This document shows, piece by piece, positions 1-8,856 of a stretch of DNA of 39,903 nt. Below the pieces are notes generated by a model, which did no database searches, was not told the DNA's origin, and saw only the letters and a list, made by a program, of their open reading frames with translations. Both the position numbers and the translations under genes were made by a program. The stretch lies in contig CAZPHH010000044.1 in assembly GCA_964586145.1 (NCBI GenBank), forward strand, positions 1-39,903. The letters run 5' to 3'. The DNA comes from JAFGJQ01 sp964586145 (GTDB lineage: Bacteria > Planctomycetota > Phycisphaerae > UBA1845). The first letter of the stretch is position 1. Every line of letters starts with the position of its first letter.

Positions 1-134
1 AGAAACCCGCAGATGATCACGCGGGGCGTCATCTGGCGGACGTCGCCCTGGTACACGTTCTCCAGCCACCACCGGTCCTTTTCCTCGACCGTCATGGTGC
101 GGACCTGTTCGTCCGTCAGTTGCTTGATCGCCAT
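1..134 (-). CDS. N-terminus of a probable OPT-family membrane transporter (partial)
   Basis: The frame opens with ATG at 134 on the minus strand and runs off the window after about 44 residues. It begins MAIKQLTDEQVRTMTVEEKD and ends at a stretch reading RQMTPRVIICGF, where the first membrane segment seems to start. A short charged leader ending in LTxRxxxxGxxLG is common in bacterial oligopeptide (OPT) transporters, which is the only basis for the family name. Any other polytopic membrane protein could begin this way. It is divergent from cdsA, with about 220 bases between the two starts. Confidence 0.45.
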   Translation of the reverse strand, partial: MAIKQLTDEQVRTMTVEEKDRWWLENVYQGDVRQMTPRVIICGF

Positions 135-357
135 GCCGCTCTTCGCGCCTCCGGGGTGACATGCACGGGGCCTTGGGACGCGCCGGCACGCAACCGGCGT
201 GTGAGCGGTCAATCTATGCGGAAACCGGCCCGCCGGGCAAGCTCAATCCCGCAGTCGGGCCCCCGCTGCCTTCCGCGGTCTTGTCCATTGGACAGGCCCC
301 GATCACGCCGCTATCGTGTCGCTCCGTCGACTGGCGGAAACTCGCGAGACACCCGGC

Positions 358-1353
358 ATGATGCAACGCATCTCATTCGGTTCGATAGCCATCGCGTTCC
401 TTCTGCTCCTGGCCGTCGCGGATGCCTGGGTGGCCGACAACTGGACCCTTTTCCCCGCCCTGCTGGGTCCGCTCGCCCGCCGAGGCAGCATCATTCCGTT
501 GTTCTTCACCGGGGTCATGCTCGCCGGCACCGTCGAGCTGCTTCGGATCGTGCAGGCGACCGGCGCACGCCCACACCGCTGGATCGCCGTGCTCTTCGCC
601 GCCGGACTCATGCTGGGTCCGTGGCTCTACGCCGGCTTCGCGCCCGCGGGGCACCTGGTTTCGGCCGAGGGGTTGGCCGTCCAGGTTCTGCTGCTGGCCG
701 GTGCCATGCTGGCCACGGCGCTTGCCCAGATTCTCCGAACGGACACGACGGGGGCGATTCGGGACGTTGGCGCCACGCTGCTGGTGACCGTCTATTGCGG
801 GTTGCTGCCGTCCTTCCTGATCCTGCTGCGATGCGACACGGCGCTGCCCGTGCCTCTGGGCGCCTGGCTGGTGCTGGTGTTCCTGGCGGTCACGAAGGTG
901 TCGGACATCGGAGCGTACTTCGTCGGGTCGACGATTGGCCGACACAAGCTCATCCCCTGGGTCAGCCCCGGCAAGTCGGTCGAGGGGTTCGTGGGCGGCC
1001 TATGTGCGAGTGCGGGGCTTACTGTATTGGTGTGGCACTTCAGTCGAATTTTGTCGAGCCCGCCAGCGGTGGCCGATCTGACCAACGCTCAGGCGGCTGC
1101 GATTGTGCTGGGAGACGCCCTGTCGCTCTTCGGGACGATGACCCTGCTTCAAGCTATTGTCTTTGGGGCACTTATGTCCGGCGTCGGGCAGCTCGGCGAT
1201 CTGCTCGAGTCGGTTTTCAAGCGATCTGCCGGTGCGAAAGACTCAGCCAAGCTGATCCCCCAGTTCGGCGGGGTGTTGGATTTGGTCGATAGTCCGGTAT
1301 TGGCGGCCCCGGTGGCATGGTTTGTCCTGACATACCTGTGGCGCCTGGTGTAG
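358..1353 (+). CDS. cdsA: Phosphatidate cytidylyltransferase (CDP-diacylglycerol synthase)
   Basis: This integral membrane enzyme makes CDP-diacylglycerol from phosphatidic acid and CTP, the entry point to bacterial phospholipids. The 331 residues carry many hydrophobic segments. The C-terminus holds the family signature in slightly diverged form: VSPGKSVEGFVGG, then GQLGDLLESVFKR, then AKDSAKLIPQFGGVLDLVDS. The usual HGG of the signature reads FGG and the usual DRxD reads DLVD, a mild divergence within the metal-binding region. I start at the ATG at 358; a second ATG follows directly at 361, and a GTG at 316 would add 14 residues without a visible ribosome site. It opens a same-strand run of six genes; phoH follows 34 bases downstream. 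Confidence 0.9.
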   Translation: MMQRISFGSIAIAFLLLLAVADAWVADNWTLFPALLGPLARRGSIIPLFFTGVMLAGTVELLRIVQATGARPHRWIAVLFAAGLMLGPWLYAGFAPAGHLVSAEGLAVQVLLLAGAMLATALAQILRTDTTGAIRDVGATLLVTVYCGLLPSFLILLRCDTALPVPLGAWLVLVFLAVTKVSDIGAYFVGSTIGRHKLIPWVSPGKSVEGFVGGLCASAGLTVLVWHFSRILSSPPAVADLTNAQAAAIVLGDALSLFGTMTLLQAIVFGALMSGVGQLGDLLESVFKRSAGAKDSAKLIPQFGGVLDLVDSPVLAAPVAWFVLTYLWRLV

Positions 1354-1356
1354 AAT
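1327..1356 (+). promoter_or_regulatory. Candidate sigma70-type promoter for phoH
   Basis: CTGACA at 1327-1332 and TAGAAT at 1351-1356 are separated by 18 bases, and each matches the consensus at five of six positions. The site spans the last codons and stop of cdsA and lies about 30 bases before the phoH start, so phoH and the genes after it may be transcribed independently of cdsA. Planctomycete promoter rules are poorly known; this is pattern only. Confidence 0.4.
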
Positions 1357-1387
1357 AGCGCGGTGTGCCGGGCAGGCCGCGGAGTAT

Positions 1388-2371
1388 ATGTCGGCCCGGG
1401 GCGCCTTCCGGAGTAAGCGCAGGGTCTTGGAACTGAATATCGCCATCGAGGACCCGTCCAAACGGATGACTCTGTTCGGGCCGAACGACCACAACCTCCG
1501 GCTGATCCGGGCGGCGTTGGATGTCCGGATCACAGCCCGGGATTCCACGATCAAGTTGAGCGGGCACGGAGCGGCGGTCAGCAAAGCGGCCGAGGTGATC
1601 GAGGTTCTGCAACGGCGGCTGCGGTCCGCGGACCGGCTGGAGACGGACGACGTGGCCGACGCGATCGCGGAGGTCTCGCGAGAGCGGACAGACCCGGCGG
1701 AGCCGGGGGTGCCTGTGTACGCGCCGGCCGGCACCGTGTCGGCCAAGACTCCCGGGCAGCAGGAGTACATCGACGCGATCCGGCAGAACGACCTGACCAT
1801 CTGTTTCGGCCCGGCGGGCACGGGCAAGACGTACCTGGCGGTAGCCGTCGCCGTTTCGATGCTGCGGGCGCGGGCGATCAAGCGGATCGTGCTGGTTCGT
1901 CCGGCGGTGGAAGCGGGTGAGAAGCTGGGGTACCTGCCGGGCGACATGCAGGCGAAAGTAAACCCGTATCTGCGGCCTCTGTTTGACGCCATGCACGACA
2001 TGATGACGTTCGACCAGATCCGCAGCTTCATGCAGAATGACGTGATCGAGGTGATTCCGCTGGCGTTCATGCGCGGGCGGACGCTAAACAGCGCGGCGAT
2101 CATTCTGGACGAGGCCCAGAACTCCACGGTGGCCCAGATGCTGATGTTCCTGACGCGGCTGGGCCATCACAGCAAAATGATCGTCACGGGTGACGATTCG
2201 CAGGTGGACCTGGACGAACGGCAGCGAAGTGGGATGATTGACGCGGTGGATCGGCTGCGGGACATCCCGGGCATCGCGATTGTCCGGCTGCGGCAGATGG
2301 ACATTGTACGGCACCCGCTGGTGCAGAACATTGTGGAGGCGTACGGAAACGGGTCGGCGTCTCGGCGCTGA
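1388..2371 (+). CDS. phoH: PhoH-like ATPase (YbeZ type)
   Basis: PhoH-family proteins are cytoplasmic P-loop ATPases of the helicase superfamily 1 type; YbeZ works with the endoribonuclease YbeY in RNA and ribosome quality control. The 327 residues start with a KH-like region (about 12-80), then a Walker A motif GPAGTGKT at 141-148, Walker B in IILDEAQNS at 238-246, and the family motif TGDDSQVDL at 267-275. RPAVEAGEKLGYLPG near 171 is typical of PhoH. Length matches YbeZ proteins (about 320-350). It sits two genes upstream of ybeY, the conserved pairing. The ATG at 1388 is the first start after cdsA. Confidence 0.93.
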   Translation: MSARGAFRSKRRVLELNIAIEDPSKRMTLFGPNDHNLRLIRAALDVRITARDSTIKLSGHGAAVSKAAEVIEVLQRRLRSADRLETDDVADAIAEVSRERTDPAEPGVPVYAPAGTVSAKTPGQQEYIDAIRQNDLTICFGPAGTGKTYLAVAVAVSMLRARAIKRIVLVRPAVEAGEKLGYLPGDMQAKVNPYLRPLFDAMHDMMTFDQIRSFMQNDVIEVIPLAFMRGRTLNSAAIILDEAQNSTVAQMLMFLTRLGHHSKMIVTGDDSQVDLDERQRSGMIDAVDRLRDIPGIAIVRLRQMDIVRHPLVQNIVEAYGNGSASRR

Positions 2372-2397
2372 CCGGACGCGACGGCAAACGAAGCACC

Positions 2398-4800
2398 ATG
2401 GCCACGAGCACCAAAACCGGCAAAGCCCGCCGCCAACTCGTGCGACAGTTCCGCGCGGAGGAGGGTGCGGGCTGGCTGCGCTGGTTGCAGGAAGCGGGGT
2501 CCTGGCCGGTGCTGGTGACGCTGGTGTTCTGGGCCGGTGCCAGCCTGATGGCGCTGTACGGCGACGAGTCGCTGCCCTACGCTGCGGGGGAAAAGATCGC
2601 GCAGCCCATCGTGGCCCGCGTGAGCTTCACCCAGGAGGACCACTCCAAGACACAGCAGGACAAGCTTGCCGCGCAGACCAACACGCCCAGCTACTACCGG
2701 ATCGACAACGAGCTCATCGAGCAGATCTGCTCCGAGCTGACCAAGGTCTATCGGGAAGCGCAGGCGGCGGAAACGCCGGAGCAGTTCGCGGAAGTCGCCG
2801 AGAAGGCCGGGTGGCCGGGCGCGGACGCCACGTACGAGTTTCTTCATCCCCGCAGCGACGAGCGCAGCGCCGAGGGGTACGCCGCCTGGGTGGATCATCT
2901 CCGGCAGCGGTTGAAACGCGAGTACACGGCGAGTCCGCTGTCCCAGGAGGGACGGCAGCCGGCATCCAAGACCAGCTACATCCTGGTGCTGGACGCCCCC
3001 GCCGCCGCGCCGGCGACGACCGGTGCGGAACCCATCCAGGTGGATATCGTGCGGGACCTTCAGATTCTGAACCGAAAGCACGTGGAGGGTCGTGTCGCCA
3101 AGCTGGCCGAGTCGTTCCCCTCCACCCTGAAGGAGCCGGTCGAGGCGATTCTAATCCGGCACCTCGAGCAACGTCCAATACTGGTGTACGACCAGAACGC
3201 CACGCAGGAAGCCATGGCCCAGGCGGCGGCCACCGTGCTTCCGGCCGCCGTGACGTACGAGAGGGGCAAGCCGTTCGTGTTTCCGCGGCGCGACGAGCAG
3301 GGCCGCGCGCAGGGCCTGACACCGACGGACCTGGAACTGCTTCAGTTGGAGCACCTGGCGTACCGCGCGTACCTGAGTTCCGATGAACCGGACGCCGCCG
3401 CCCTTCGCCAGCAGAAAGTCCTGGCCCAGGGCGGCACGGCCGGCCTGTTTCTGATTCTCGCGGCGGGGCTGTTCGGGTACGTGGGTTATTTTCAGCCGCG
3501 GGCGTTCCAGATTCGCACGCGATTGGTCGGGCTGGCCGTTCTGCTGCTGGGCCTGCTGGCATCCGCGCGCGTGATGGATCTGCACCCGACGCTGCGGAAC
3601 CTGCTGCCGGTCCCCGTGCTGCTGGCGACGGCGATTCTCGCCCTGGCGTATGACCGGCGGTTTGCGATGGGCGTGCTGTCGTTCGTCACTCTGCTGCTTG
3701 TGCTGACGGTGCGAGGCGACCTCAGCCTGCTGGCCATTCTGCTGGGCGGCGTAGGTGTAATCGCGTTCATGCTGGACGACGTCCGCACGCGGACGCAGAT
3801 TCTCCGGGCCGGCTTTGCGGCGGGCGGGCTGATGTTCCTGCTGACGTTCGCCTTCAAGCTGGTGGCCCAGCAGGACCTGCGGTTCAGCCTGACGGAGGCG
3901 GCCTGGCCCGGGCTCAGCGCCGTGCTGGCGGCCACGCTGATCCAGGCCCTGTTGCCCTACATCGAGCGGGCCTTCCGCATCGCCACGTCACTGACGCTTC
4001 TGGAGTGGCGAGACGAGAACAAGCCGCTCCAGCAACTGCTGATTCGGGAGGCGCCCGGCACGTACAACCACTCGCTGGTTCTGGGCACCATGGCCCAGGC
4101 GGCAGCGGAGGCCATCGGGGCCAACGGACTGCTCGTGCAGGTGGGGGCGCGGTACCACGACATCGGCAAGATTCACCAGTCGGAGTACTTCGCGGAGAAC
4201 CAGGAGGCCGGCATCAACCGGCACGACAAACTGGAGCCGCGGATGAGCCTGCTGGTGGTGCTGAGCCACGTCCAGAACGGTCTGGCCCTGGCGGACGCGT
4301 ACGGGTTGCCGCGCATCCTGCACCAGTTCATCGCGGAGCACCACGGCACCACGGTGGTGAAGTTCTTCCACTACGCCGCCACGGAGAAGCAGCCGAAGAT
4401 CGCCAGCGGCCGCCACGACCGAGAGATATCCGACACGGAATTCCGATACAAGGGGCCCAAGCCGCAGACCAAGGAGTCGGCCATCCTCATGCTTTGCGAC
4501 GGCGTCGAGGGCGCCGTGCGGGCCATGCATGAGCCGACCGCCGGCCGCATCGAATCGGTCGTACACTCCGTGATGATGGACCGGCTGCAGGACGGGCAGT
4601 TCGACGAGTGCGACATCACGCTGAAGGAGCTGTACGGCGTGGAAGGGTCGCTCGTCAAGAGTCTCTGTCGCTTTTACCACGGCCGGGTTGCGTACCCGAA
4701 GTCTGAGGGCAAGACCCCGGCCGTGGCGGAGAAAGACGAACCCGCCCCGGCGGTACCGGCCGCTGGGGACGAAGGGCCATCCCGGGCCGCGGCCCGCTGA
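2398..4800 (+). CDS. PgpH-type 7TM-HD phosphodiesterase, probable c-di-AMP hydrolase
   Basis: The 800 residues have the layout of the 7TMR-HD family: one N-terminal membrane segment (about 36-54), a long extracytoplasmic domain (about 60-340), a block of membrane helices (about 345-525) and a cytoplasmic HD domain. HD metal ligands are visible as H558 in YNHSLVLG, H587-D588 in YHDIGKI, and H648-H649 in AEHHGT. Characterised members (PgpH of Listeria) hydrolyse the second messenger c-di-AMP, which governs osmotic and wall homeostasis. The gene lies 26 bases after phoH and is followed by ybeY after 22 bases, the same order as in many Gram-positive and planctomycete genomes. The C-terminal 35 residues are a low-complexity Ala/Pro/Glu tail. 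Substrate is inferred from the family. Confidence 0.9.
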   Translation: MATSTKTGKARRQLVRQFRAEEGAGWLRWLQEAGSWPVLVTLVFWAGASLMALYGDESLPYAAGEKIAQPIVARVSFTQEDHSKTQQDKLAAQTNTPSYYRIDNELIEQICSELTKVYREAQAAETPEQFAEVAEKAGWPGADATYEFLHPRSDERSAEGYAAWVDHLRQRLKREYTASPLSQEGRQPASKTSYILVLDAPAAAPATTGAEPIQVDIVRDLQILNRKHVEGRVAKLAESFPSTLKEPVEAILIRHLEQRPILVYDQNATQEAMAQAAATVLPAAVTYERGKPFVFPRRDEQGRAQGLTPTDLELLQLEHLAYRAYLSSDEPDAAALRQQKVLAQGGTAGLFLILAAGLFGYVGYFQPRAFQIRTRLVGLAVLLLGLLASARVMDLHPTLRNLLPVPVLLATAILALAYDRRFAMGVLSFVTLLLVLTVRGDLSLLAILLGGVGVIAFMLDDVRTRTQILRAGFAAGGLMFLLTFAFKLVAQQDLRFSLTEAAWPGLSAVLAATLIQALLPYIERAFRIATSLTLLEWRDENKPLQQLLIREAPGTYNHSLVLGTMAQAAAEAIGANGLLVQVGARYHDIGKIHQSEYFAENQEAGINRHDKLEPRMSLLVVLSHVQNGLALADAYGLPRILHQFIAEHHGTTVVKFFHYAATEKQPKIASGRHDREISDTEFRYKGPKPQTKESAILMLCDGVEGAVRAMHEPTAGRIESVVHSVMMDRLQDGQFDECDITLKELYGVEGSLVKSLCRFYHGRVAYPKSEGKTPAVAEKDEPAPAVPAAGDEGPSRAAAR

Positions 4801-4822
4801 CCAGGAGACGCCGCAACGCACG

Positions 4823-5281
4823 ATGGACGACGACTCGCCCTACGACATATCCGTGGCCCTGGAATGCGATGGAAGGGACATCGACGAATCGGAGATTCAC
4901 CGGGCCGTCCGGGCGACGCTCCGGCAGCAGGGCTGCCCTTCCGCCACGATCAGCGTGGCGGTGGTGACCGACAGCCACATCGCCTCGCTCAATGAGAAGT
5001 ACCTGAACCACTCCGGGCCGACGGACGTGCTGAGCTTTGACCTGGGCGACGACGCCCTGGACGGCGAGATCGTCGTCTCTCTGGACACCGCCCGACGCGA
5101 AAGCGAGGCCCGCGGGCATGCCGTGGCGGCGGAGCTTCTGCTGTACGTCATCCACGGCACGCTCCATCTGCTCGGTTTCGACGACCGGACGCAGGCCGAT
5201 GCCCGCCGGATGCAGGCCGAGCAGACCCGTATCCTGACCGGCCTCGGGTTTTCGGGTATTGTGGGCGCGGAGGCGTCATGA
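4823..5281 (+). CDS. ybeY: YbeY-like endoribonuclease, third zinc His replaced by Asp
   Basis: YbeY is a small metal-dependent endoribonuclease acting in 16S rRNA maturation and 70S quality control. The 152 residues show the family core: DVLSFDLGD near 68-76, GEIVVSL at 81-87, and the metal motif HGTLHLLGFDD starting at H111. The usual motif is HGxLHLxGxDH. Here H111 and H115 are kept but the third ligand is Asp (D121), so the site would be His-His-Asp. I chose the ATG at 4823 because AGGAG lies upstream at 4803-4807 and the residues before it are low-complexity. The stop overlaps the start of the next gene (ATGA), implying translational coupling. Confidence 0.9.
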   Translation: MDDDSPYDISVALECDGRDIDESEIHRAVRATLRQQGCPSATISVAVVTDSHIASLNEKYLNHSGPTDVLSFDLGDDALDGEIVVSLDTARRESEARGHAVAAELLLYVIHGTLHLLGFDDRTQADARRMQAEQTRILTGLGFSGIVGAEAS

Positions 5282-6033
5282 GAATTGCGCTGGTCCAGAT
5301 GCGTATCGACTTCGAGTCCCGCGCGAGCAACCTGTCCCGCGCCTTGCGCTGGATCGACCGAGCGTGCGCCGAGGACCCCGCGCCGGACCTGGTCGTCCTG
5401 CCCGCCGGTTGTGATGGGGCCGCCTTCGGCCCGGGCAGACCCACGGTGTCGGTCGCCATGGCGCAGGTTTTCAGCCAATCGGTGGCCCTCAGAGCGAAGG
5501 AATGGGGAACCTATATCGCCCTCGGCTTCCACCAGCCGCCCGGGCAGCCATGTGATTCCCTGGGCGTTGTGTACGACCCGGACGGAGACACCATCGCCAC
5601 CGTCTGTGTCACGCCGGTGGGCGACGACGCGGCCGGACTCCCGTCGCAGTTGACCGTGACCCAGACCCCCCTGGGGTGCTGGTCGCTGCTCCTGGCGGAC
5701 CCGCCGTGGGAAGACGACCTGTCGCGCCGTACGCGTGACGCAGGCGCACGACTGGCCGTGGTTCTCGCTGGAACGACATCGGGGCCAGGCGTTCCGTTCC
5801 CTGCCCGGTGTCAGCAACTGGCCCGGGACGCCGGCACGCACGTGTGCCTGGCCGTCGGGCTCAGCGAAGGCAGGGAAGCGCCCGTTTGTCACGTGTGGGA
5901 TGCGGCCGGGACGGTGTTGTCGCAGGGGACCCACGGAGTGGAAGAGTGCATTGGGGCAACGGTCGCGCTGGGCCCCGGCCTGGCGCGTCCGGCCACGCGT
6001 CGCGGCGGCGGTGCAGACGCGCCGACCGCGTAG
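5278..6033 (+). CDS. Nitrilase-fold (carbon-nitrogen hydrolase) protein lacking its catalytic triad
   Basis: The 251 residues begin MRIALVQMRI and follow the layout of the nitrilase superfamily, including the VYDPDGD strand typical of the fold. The Glu-Lys-Cys triad is missing: VLPE reads VLPA (A43), there is no YxKxxL lysine region, and the CYDxxFPE segment reads LADPPWEDD, with Leu139 where the nucleophilic Cys should be. It is therefore probably a non-enzymatic member. It overlaps ybeY by four bases and is followed by corC. In E. coli the ybeZ-ybeY-ybeX operon ends in lnt, whose periplasmic domain also has a nitrilase fold; whether this protein is related to that context is speculation. 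It has no membrane segment. Confidence 0.65.
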   Translation: MRIALVQMRIDFESRASNLSRALRWIDRACAEDPAPDLVVLPAGCDGAAFGPGRPTVSVAMAQVFSQSVALRAKEWGTYIALGFHQPPGQPCDSLGVVYDPDGDTIATVCVTPVGDDAAGLPSQLTVTQTPLGCWSLLLADPPWEDDLSRRTRDAGARLAVVLAGTTSGPGVPFPARCQQLARDAGTHVCLAVGLSEGREAPVCHVWDAAGTVLSQGTHGVEECIGATVALGPGLARPATRRGGGADAPTA

Positions 6034-6059
6034 GGATTGCGAAAGGAGTCTGCAGGGGT

Positions 6060-7397
6060 TTGCATGCCGTGGAAGGTTGGCTGATCTGGGTTTCGGCGGC
6101 GATCCTGACGCTGGTCCTGACCTTGGCCGGCACGTTCAATCTGGCCCTGCGTCTGCCCTCCCGGCTGCGGATCGCGGAGGCGATGCAGAAGTACGGCCGG
6201 CAGGACGAACTCGCCCGGTTGTTTCAGCACCGCGTGGGCCTGCACCTGGCGACCGCGATCGTGCGGACCGCCGCCCTGCTGGCCGTGGTCATGGTGATTC
6301 TGCGGCTGGTCGAAGACAGCGGGATCGCCGGGGAGGCCTGGCAGAACGGCATTGCATACGCAGTTTCGCTGCTGGTGGTGCTGGTGTTCGGCGTGGCGAT
6401 TCCGACGGCGTGGGCCAAATACGCGGGTGAGACGCTTCTGTGCGTGTGCCTGCCCGCCCTGCACGTGCTGCGCTACGTGCTGCACCCCCTCATCGCGTTT
6501 CTGCTCTTTTTTGACGAGGTCATTCGTCGCCTCGCGGGCGTGCCGCAGGAGGACGCCCGCACGCAGGCGGACGAGATGGAGCGGGAGATCCTCAACGTGG
6601 TCAGCGAGGGGGAGGCCCAGGGCGCCTTCGACGAGGAGGAGAAGGAGATGATCGAATCGATCATCGACCTGCGCGACGCCCAGGTGGCGGAGATCATGAC
6701 GCCGCGGACGGAGATCGAAGCGCTGCCCGCCGGCGCCACCCTGAGCGAAGTGAAGCGACTCGTCATGGAGAAGGGTCACTCTCGCATCCCCGTCTACGAG
6801 GACACGATCGACCGCGTGCTGGGCATCCTGTACGCCAAGGACCTGCTGGCCATCGAGGAATCGAACGCTTTTGACGTCACGCGGGTCATGCGGCAGGCCC
6901 TGTACATCCCGGAGAGCAAGCTCATCCGCGACCTGCTGCACGAGTTTCAGGAGAAGAAGCTCCACATCGCCATCGTGCTGGACGAGTACGGCGGGACCGC
7001 CGGCCTGGTGACCATTGAAGACATCCTGGAAGAGCTGGTCGGTGAGATCGTCGACGAGTACGAACCGGAAGAGCCGGAAGCGCTGCGCCGCATCGACGAC
7101 CACACGGTGGAGGTGGACGCCCGCATGAGAATCGATGAACTCAACGACGAACTTGACATCTCCCTGCCGGAGGAGGAGGACTACGAAACCATCGGCGGCT
7201 TCATGTTCAGTTCGCTGGGACGCATCCCGGCCGTGGGGGAAACGTGGCAGCAGGACAACGTCCGCATCCAGGTGACGGCCGCCGAGCCCCGTCGCATCCA
7301 CCGGCTGCGCATCTGCATCGAGCCGCGAGGCAACGGCGGGCGCGAGACCGCGGACAGGGAACCCGCCCGCAACGCCAATCCGGCCGGTCGACAGTAG
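6060..7397 (+). CDS. HlyC/CorC-family CBS-domain membrane protein (YbeX/CorC-like)
   Basis: The N-terminal 150 residues are hydrophobic and resemble a divergent CNNM/DUF21 membrane region. A CBS pair follows: the first opens at IMTPRTEIEALP (about 212), the second covers the stretch with DEYGGTAGLVTIEDILEELV (about 303-322). A C-terminal CorC_HlyC domain (about 345-425) contains YETIGGFMFSSLGRIP. Members are implicated in magnesium or cobalt efflux. Neither ATG nor GTG fits well with the ribosome site AAGGAG at 6043-6048, so I choose the TTG at 6060 (11 bases away); a GTG at 6069 is the alternative. About 26 bases separate it from the nitrilase-like gene. In E. coli the equivalent ybeX follows ybeY. 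Confidence 0.88.
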   Translation: MHAVEGWLIWVSAAILTLVLTLAGTFNLALRLPSRLRIAEAMQKYGRQDELARLFQHRVGLHLATAIVRTAALLAVVMVILRLVEDSGIAGEAWQNGIAYAVSLLVVLVFGVAIPTAWAKYAGETLLCVCLPALHVLRYVLHPLIAFLLFFDEVIRRLAGVPQEDARTQADEMEREILNVVSEGEAQGAFDEEEKEMIESIIDLRDAQVAEIMTPRTEIEALPAGATLSEVKRLVMEKGHSRIPVYEDTIDRVLGILYAKDLLAIEESNAFDVTRVMRQALYIPESKLIRDLLHEFQEKKLHIAIVLDEYGGTAGLVTIEDILEELVGEIVDEYEPEEPEALRRIDDHTVEVDARMRIDELNDELDISLPEEEDYETIGGFMFSSLGRIPAVGETWQQDNVRIQVTAAEPRRIHRLRICIEPRGNGGRETADREPARNANPAGRQ

Positions 7398-7410
7398 GCC
7401 GCCCCATCGG

Positions 7411-7445
7411 GCGCCGTCAAGGCGCGATCCCGGCATCCTCGCCGG
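7411..7445. terminator. Weak hairpin pair between convergent genes
   Basis: Two short stems lie between the corC and gatD stops: GCGCC/GGCGC around GTCAA (7411-7425) and CCGGC/GCCGG around ATCCTC (7430-7445). Each has five base pairs and neither has a T-tract. Their place between convergent genes makes a terminator role plausible, not proven. Confidence 0.25.
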
Positions 7446-7470
7446 TCATCCAGAAGGGGGGGATGGCGTC

Positions 7471-8856
7471 CTATCGCTTGATGGTGCGCAGAAACTCCTG
7501 CACCTCGGGGATCTCGCCCTGGAACACCAGATACCCGTTGTAGGGCTCGCGATCGGTGATCTCGTCGCTCACCGGCGTGAGCATGATCCGCTGGACCTCC
7601 TCACGGTCGTCCGTCTGACCGAGGGCCCAGCAGAGCTTCATGTAGGCCACTTCCGGCAGCATGTTCGCCGCCGGCTGCACGCCCAGGCCCATGATCTCCC
7701 GGCCGGTTTCGTAGACGTACATCTGCACGTAGCCCCAGAGCGTCTGCACCGTCATGTAGATGTGAACGCCCTTCTCGCAGGCGCGGCGAAGGGCCGAATA
7801 GAGCGGCTTGTTGACGTGCCCCAGGCCCGTCCCGGCGATGACGATCCCGCGATACCCCTTCTCCACGACGGCATCCACAACGTCGGGCAGCATGTTGGGG
7901 TAGTAGTAGAGGATTGTCACCTTCTCCTCGAAGACCGTGTTGATCCGAACGGATCGGTCCGCTCGCCGCCGCTTGTAGTCCTGCCGGAGGTGGCGAATCC
8001 CCGCCGGGTCCACCATGGCCAGGGGCACGTCGCCGATGGTGCGAAACGTCGAGCGGTAGCTGGAGTGCATCTTGCGGACGCGGGTGCCCCGATGCAGCAG
8101 GCCGTACTGGTCGGAGGTCGGCCCGAACATGCACACGAGCACCTCGGCAATGTCGCCCTCCGCGGCGGCCTTCACCGAATTGATCAGATTGCTGGCCGCG
8201 TCGGACGACGGCCGGTCCGACGACCGTTGGGAACCGACCATCACGATCGGCACCGGCGGGTCCTGGACCATGAACGTGAGAATGGCCGCCGTGTGGTGCA
8301 TCGTGTCGGTCCCGTGCCCGATCACGATCCCGTCCACCCCCTCGGCAATGCACTCGCCGATCCGCTCGGCCAGGCGGACGTACTGCAAAGGGCCCATGTT
8401 CTCGCTGAACACGCCGAACAGCTTCTCCGTTCGGAGGTTGCAGATGTCGGCCAGTTCCGGGACGGAGCCGTACAACTCGCCTGGGGAAAACGCGGGGATG
8501 ACAGCTCCCGTGCGGTAGTCCAGCCGGCTGGCGATCGTCCCGCCCGTGCCCAGCAGGACCACGTTCGGCTTGCCCGGGTCAACGGGGAATTCTTTCTCCG
8601 GGATGTGATAATGGGCTTCGCGGCGGCCGACCTCCTTCATGCTGACGACGGACGCGGCCGCCACGCCGATGTTGTAGCCACTGACCAGCTTCAGCACGAT
8701 GTGCTGATCGTCCGCCGTCTCTGACCGTGGCAGAACCAGGCCACAGAACCGCCCCTGCTGCGACTCAATCTCCACGTCGCTCCAGACGCCCACGCCGTGC
8801 CGTTCCAGCACGGTGCGGGCCAAGCCGCGATATCCCTTTCCGGTATCGTCACTCAC
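7471..8856 (-). CDS. gatD: Glu-tRNA(Gln) amidotransferase subunit D (asparaginase-like glutaminase)
   Basis: GatD releases ammonia from glutamine and passes it to GatE, which amidates Glu-tRNA(Gln). After an N-terminal small-barrel region of about 90 residues (typical of GatD and absent from ordinary asparaginases) come the asparaginase motifs: LLGTGGTIAS at 101-110 (nucleophile T107), HGTDTMHHTA at 181-190 (T183, D184) and a Lys in NSVKA (K229). GQTDDREEVQRIM near the C-terminus is also GatD-like. At 461 residues it has the size of archaeal GatD. The GTG start at 8856 is chosen because GTGAGTGA overlaps the gatE stop by eight bases; longer frames upstream would cover gatE. GatD is normally an archaeal protein, so its presence among bacterial genes is notable. 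Confidence 0.93.
   Translation of the reverse strand: MSDDTGKGYRGLARTVLERHGVGVWSDVEIESQQGRFCGLVLPRSETADDQHIVLKLVSGYNIGVAAASVVSMKEVGRREAHYHIPEKEFPVDPGKPNVVLLGTGGTIASRLDYRTGAVIPAFSPGELYGSVPELADICNLRTEKLFGVFSENMGPLQYVRLAERIGECIAEGVDGIVIGHGTDTMHHTAAILTFMVQDPPVPIVMVGSQRSSDRPSSDAASNLINSVKAAAEGDIAEVLVCMFGPTSDQYGLLHRGTRVRKMHSSYRSTFRTIGDVPLAMVDPAGIRHLRQDYKRRRADRSVRINTVFEEKVTILYYYPNMLPDVVDAVVEKGYRGIVIAGTGLGHVNKPLYSALRRACEKGVHIYMTVQTLWGYVQMYVYETGREIMGLGVQPAANMLPEVAYMKLCWALGQTDDREEVQRIMLTPVSDEITDREPYNGYLVFQGEIPEVQEFLRTIKR

Noticed and set aside
282..294. Inverted repeat TGTCC-ATT-GGACA upstream of cdsA
   Set aside because: Five-base arms are short enough to occur by chance, and nothing else marks it as a site.
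7471..8856. Plain L-asparaginase
   Set aside because: The extra N-terminal 90-residue region and overlap with gatE point to GatD.
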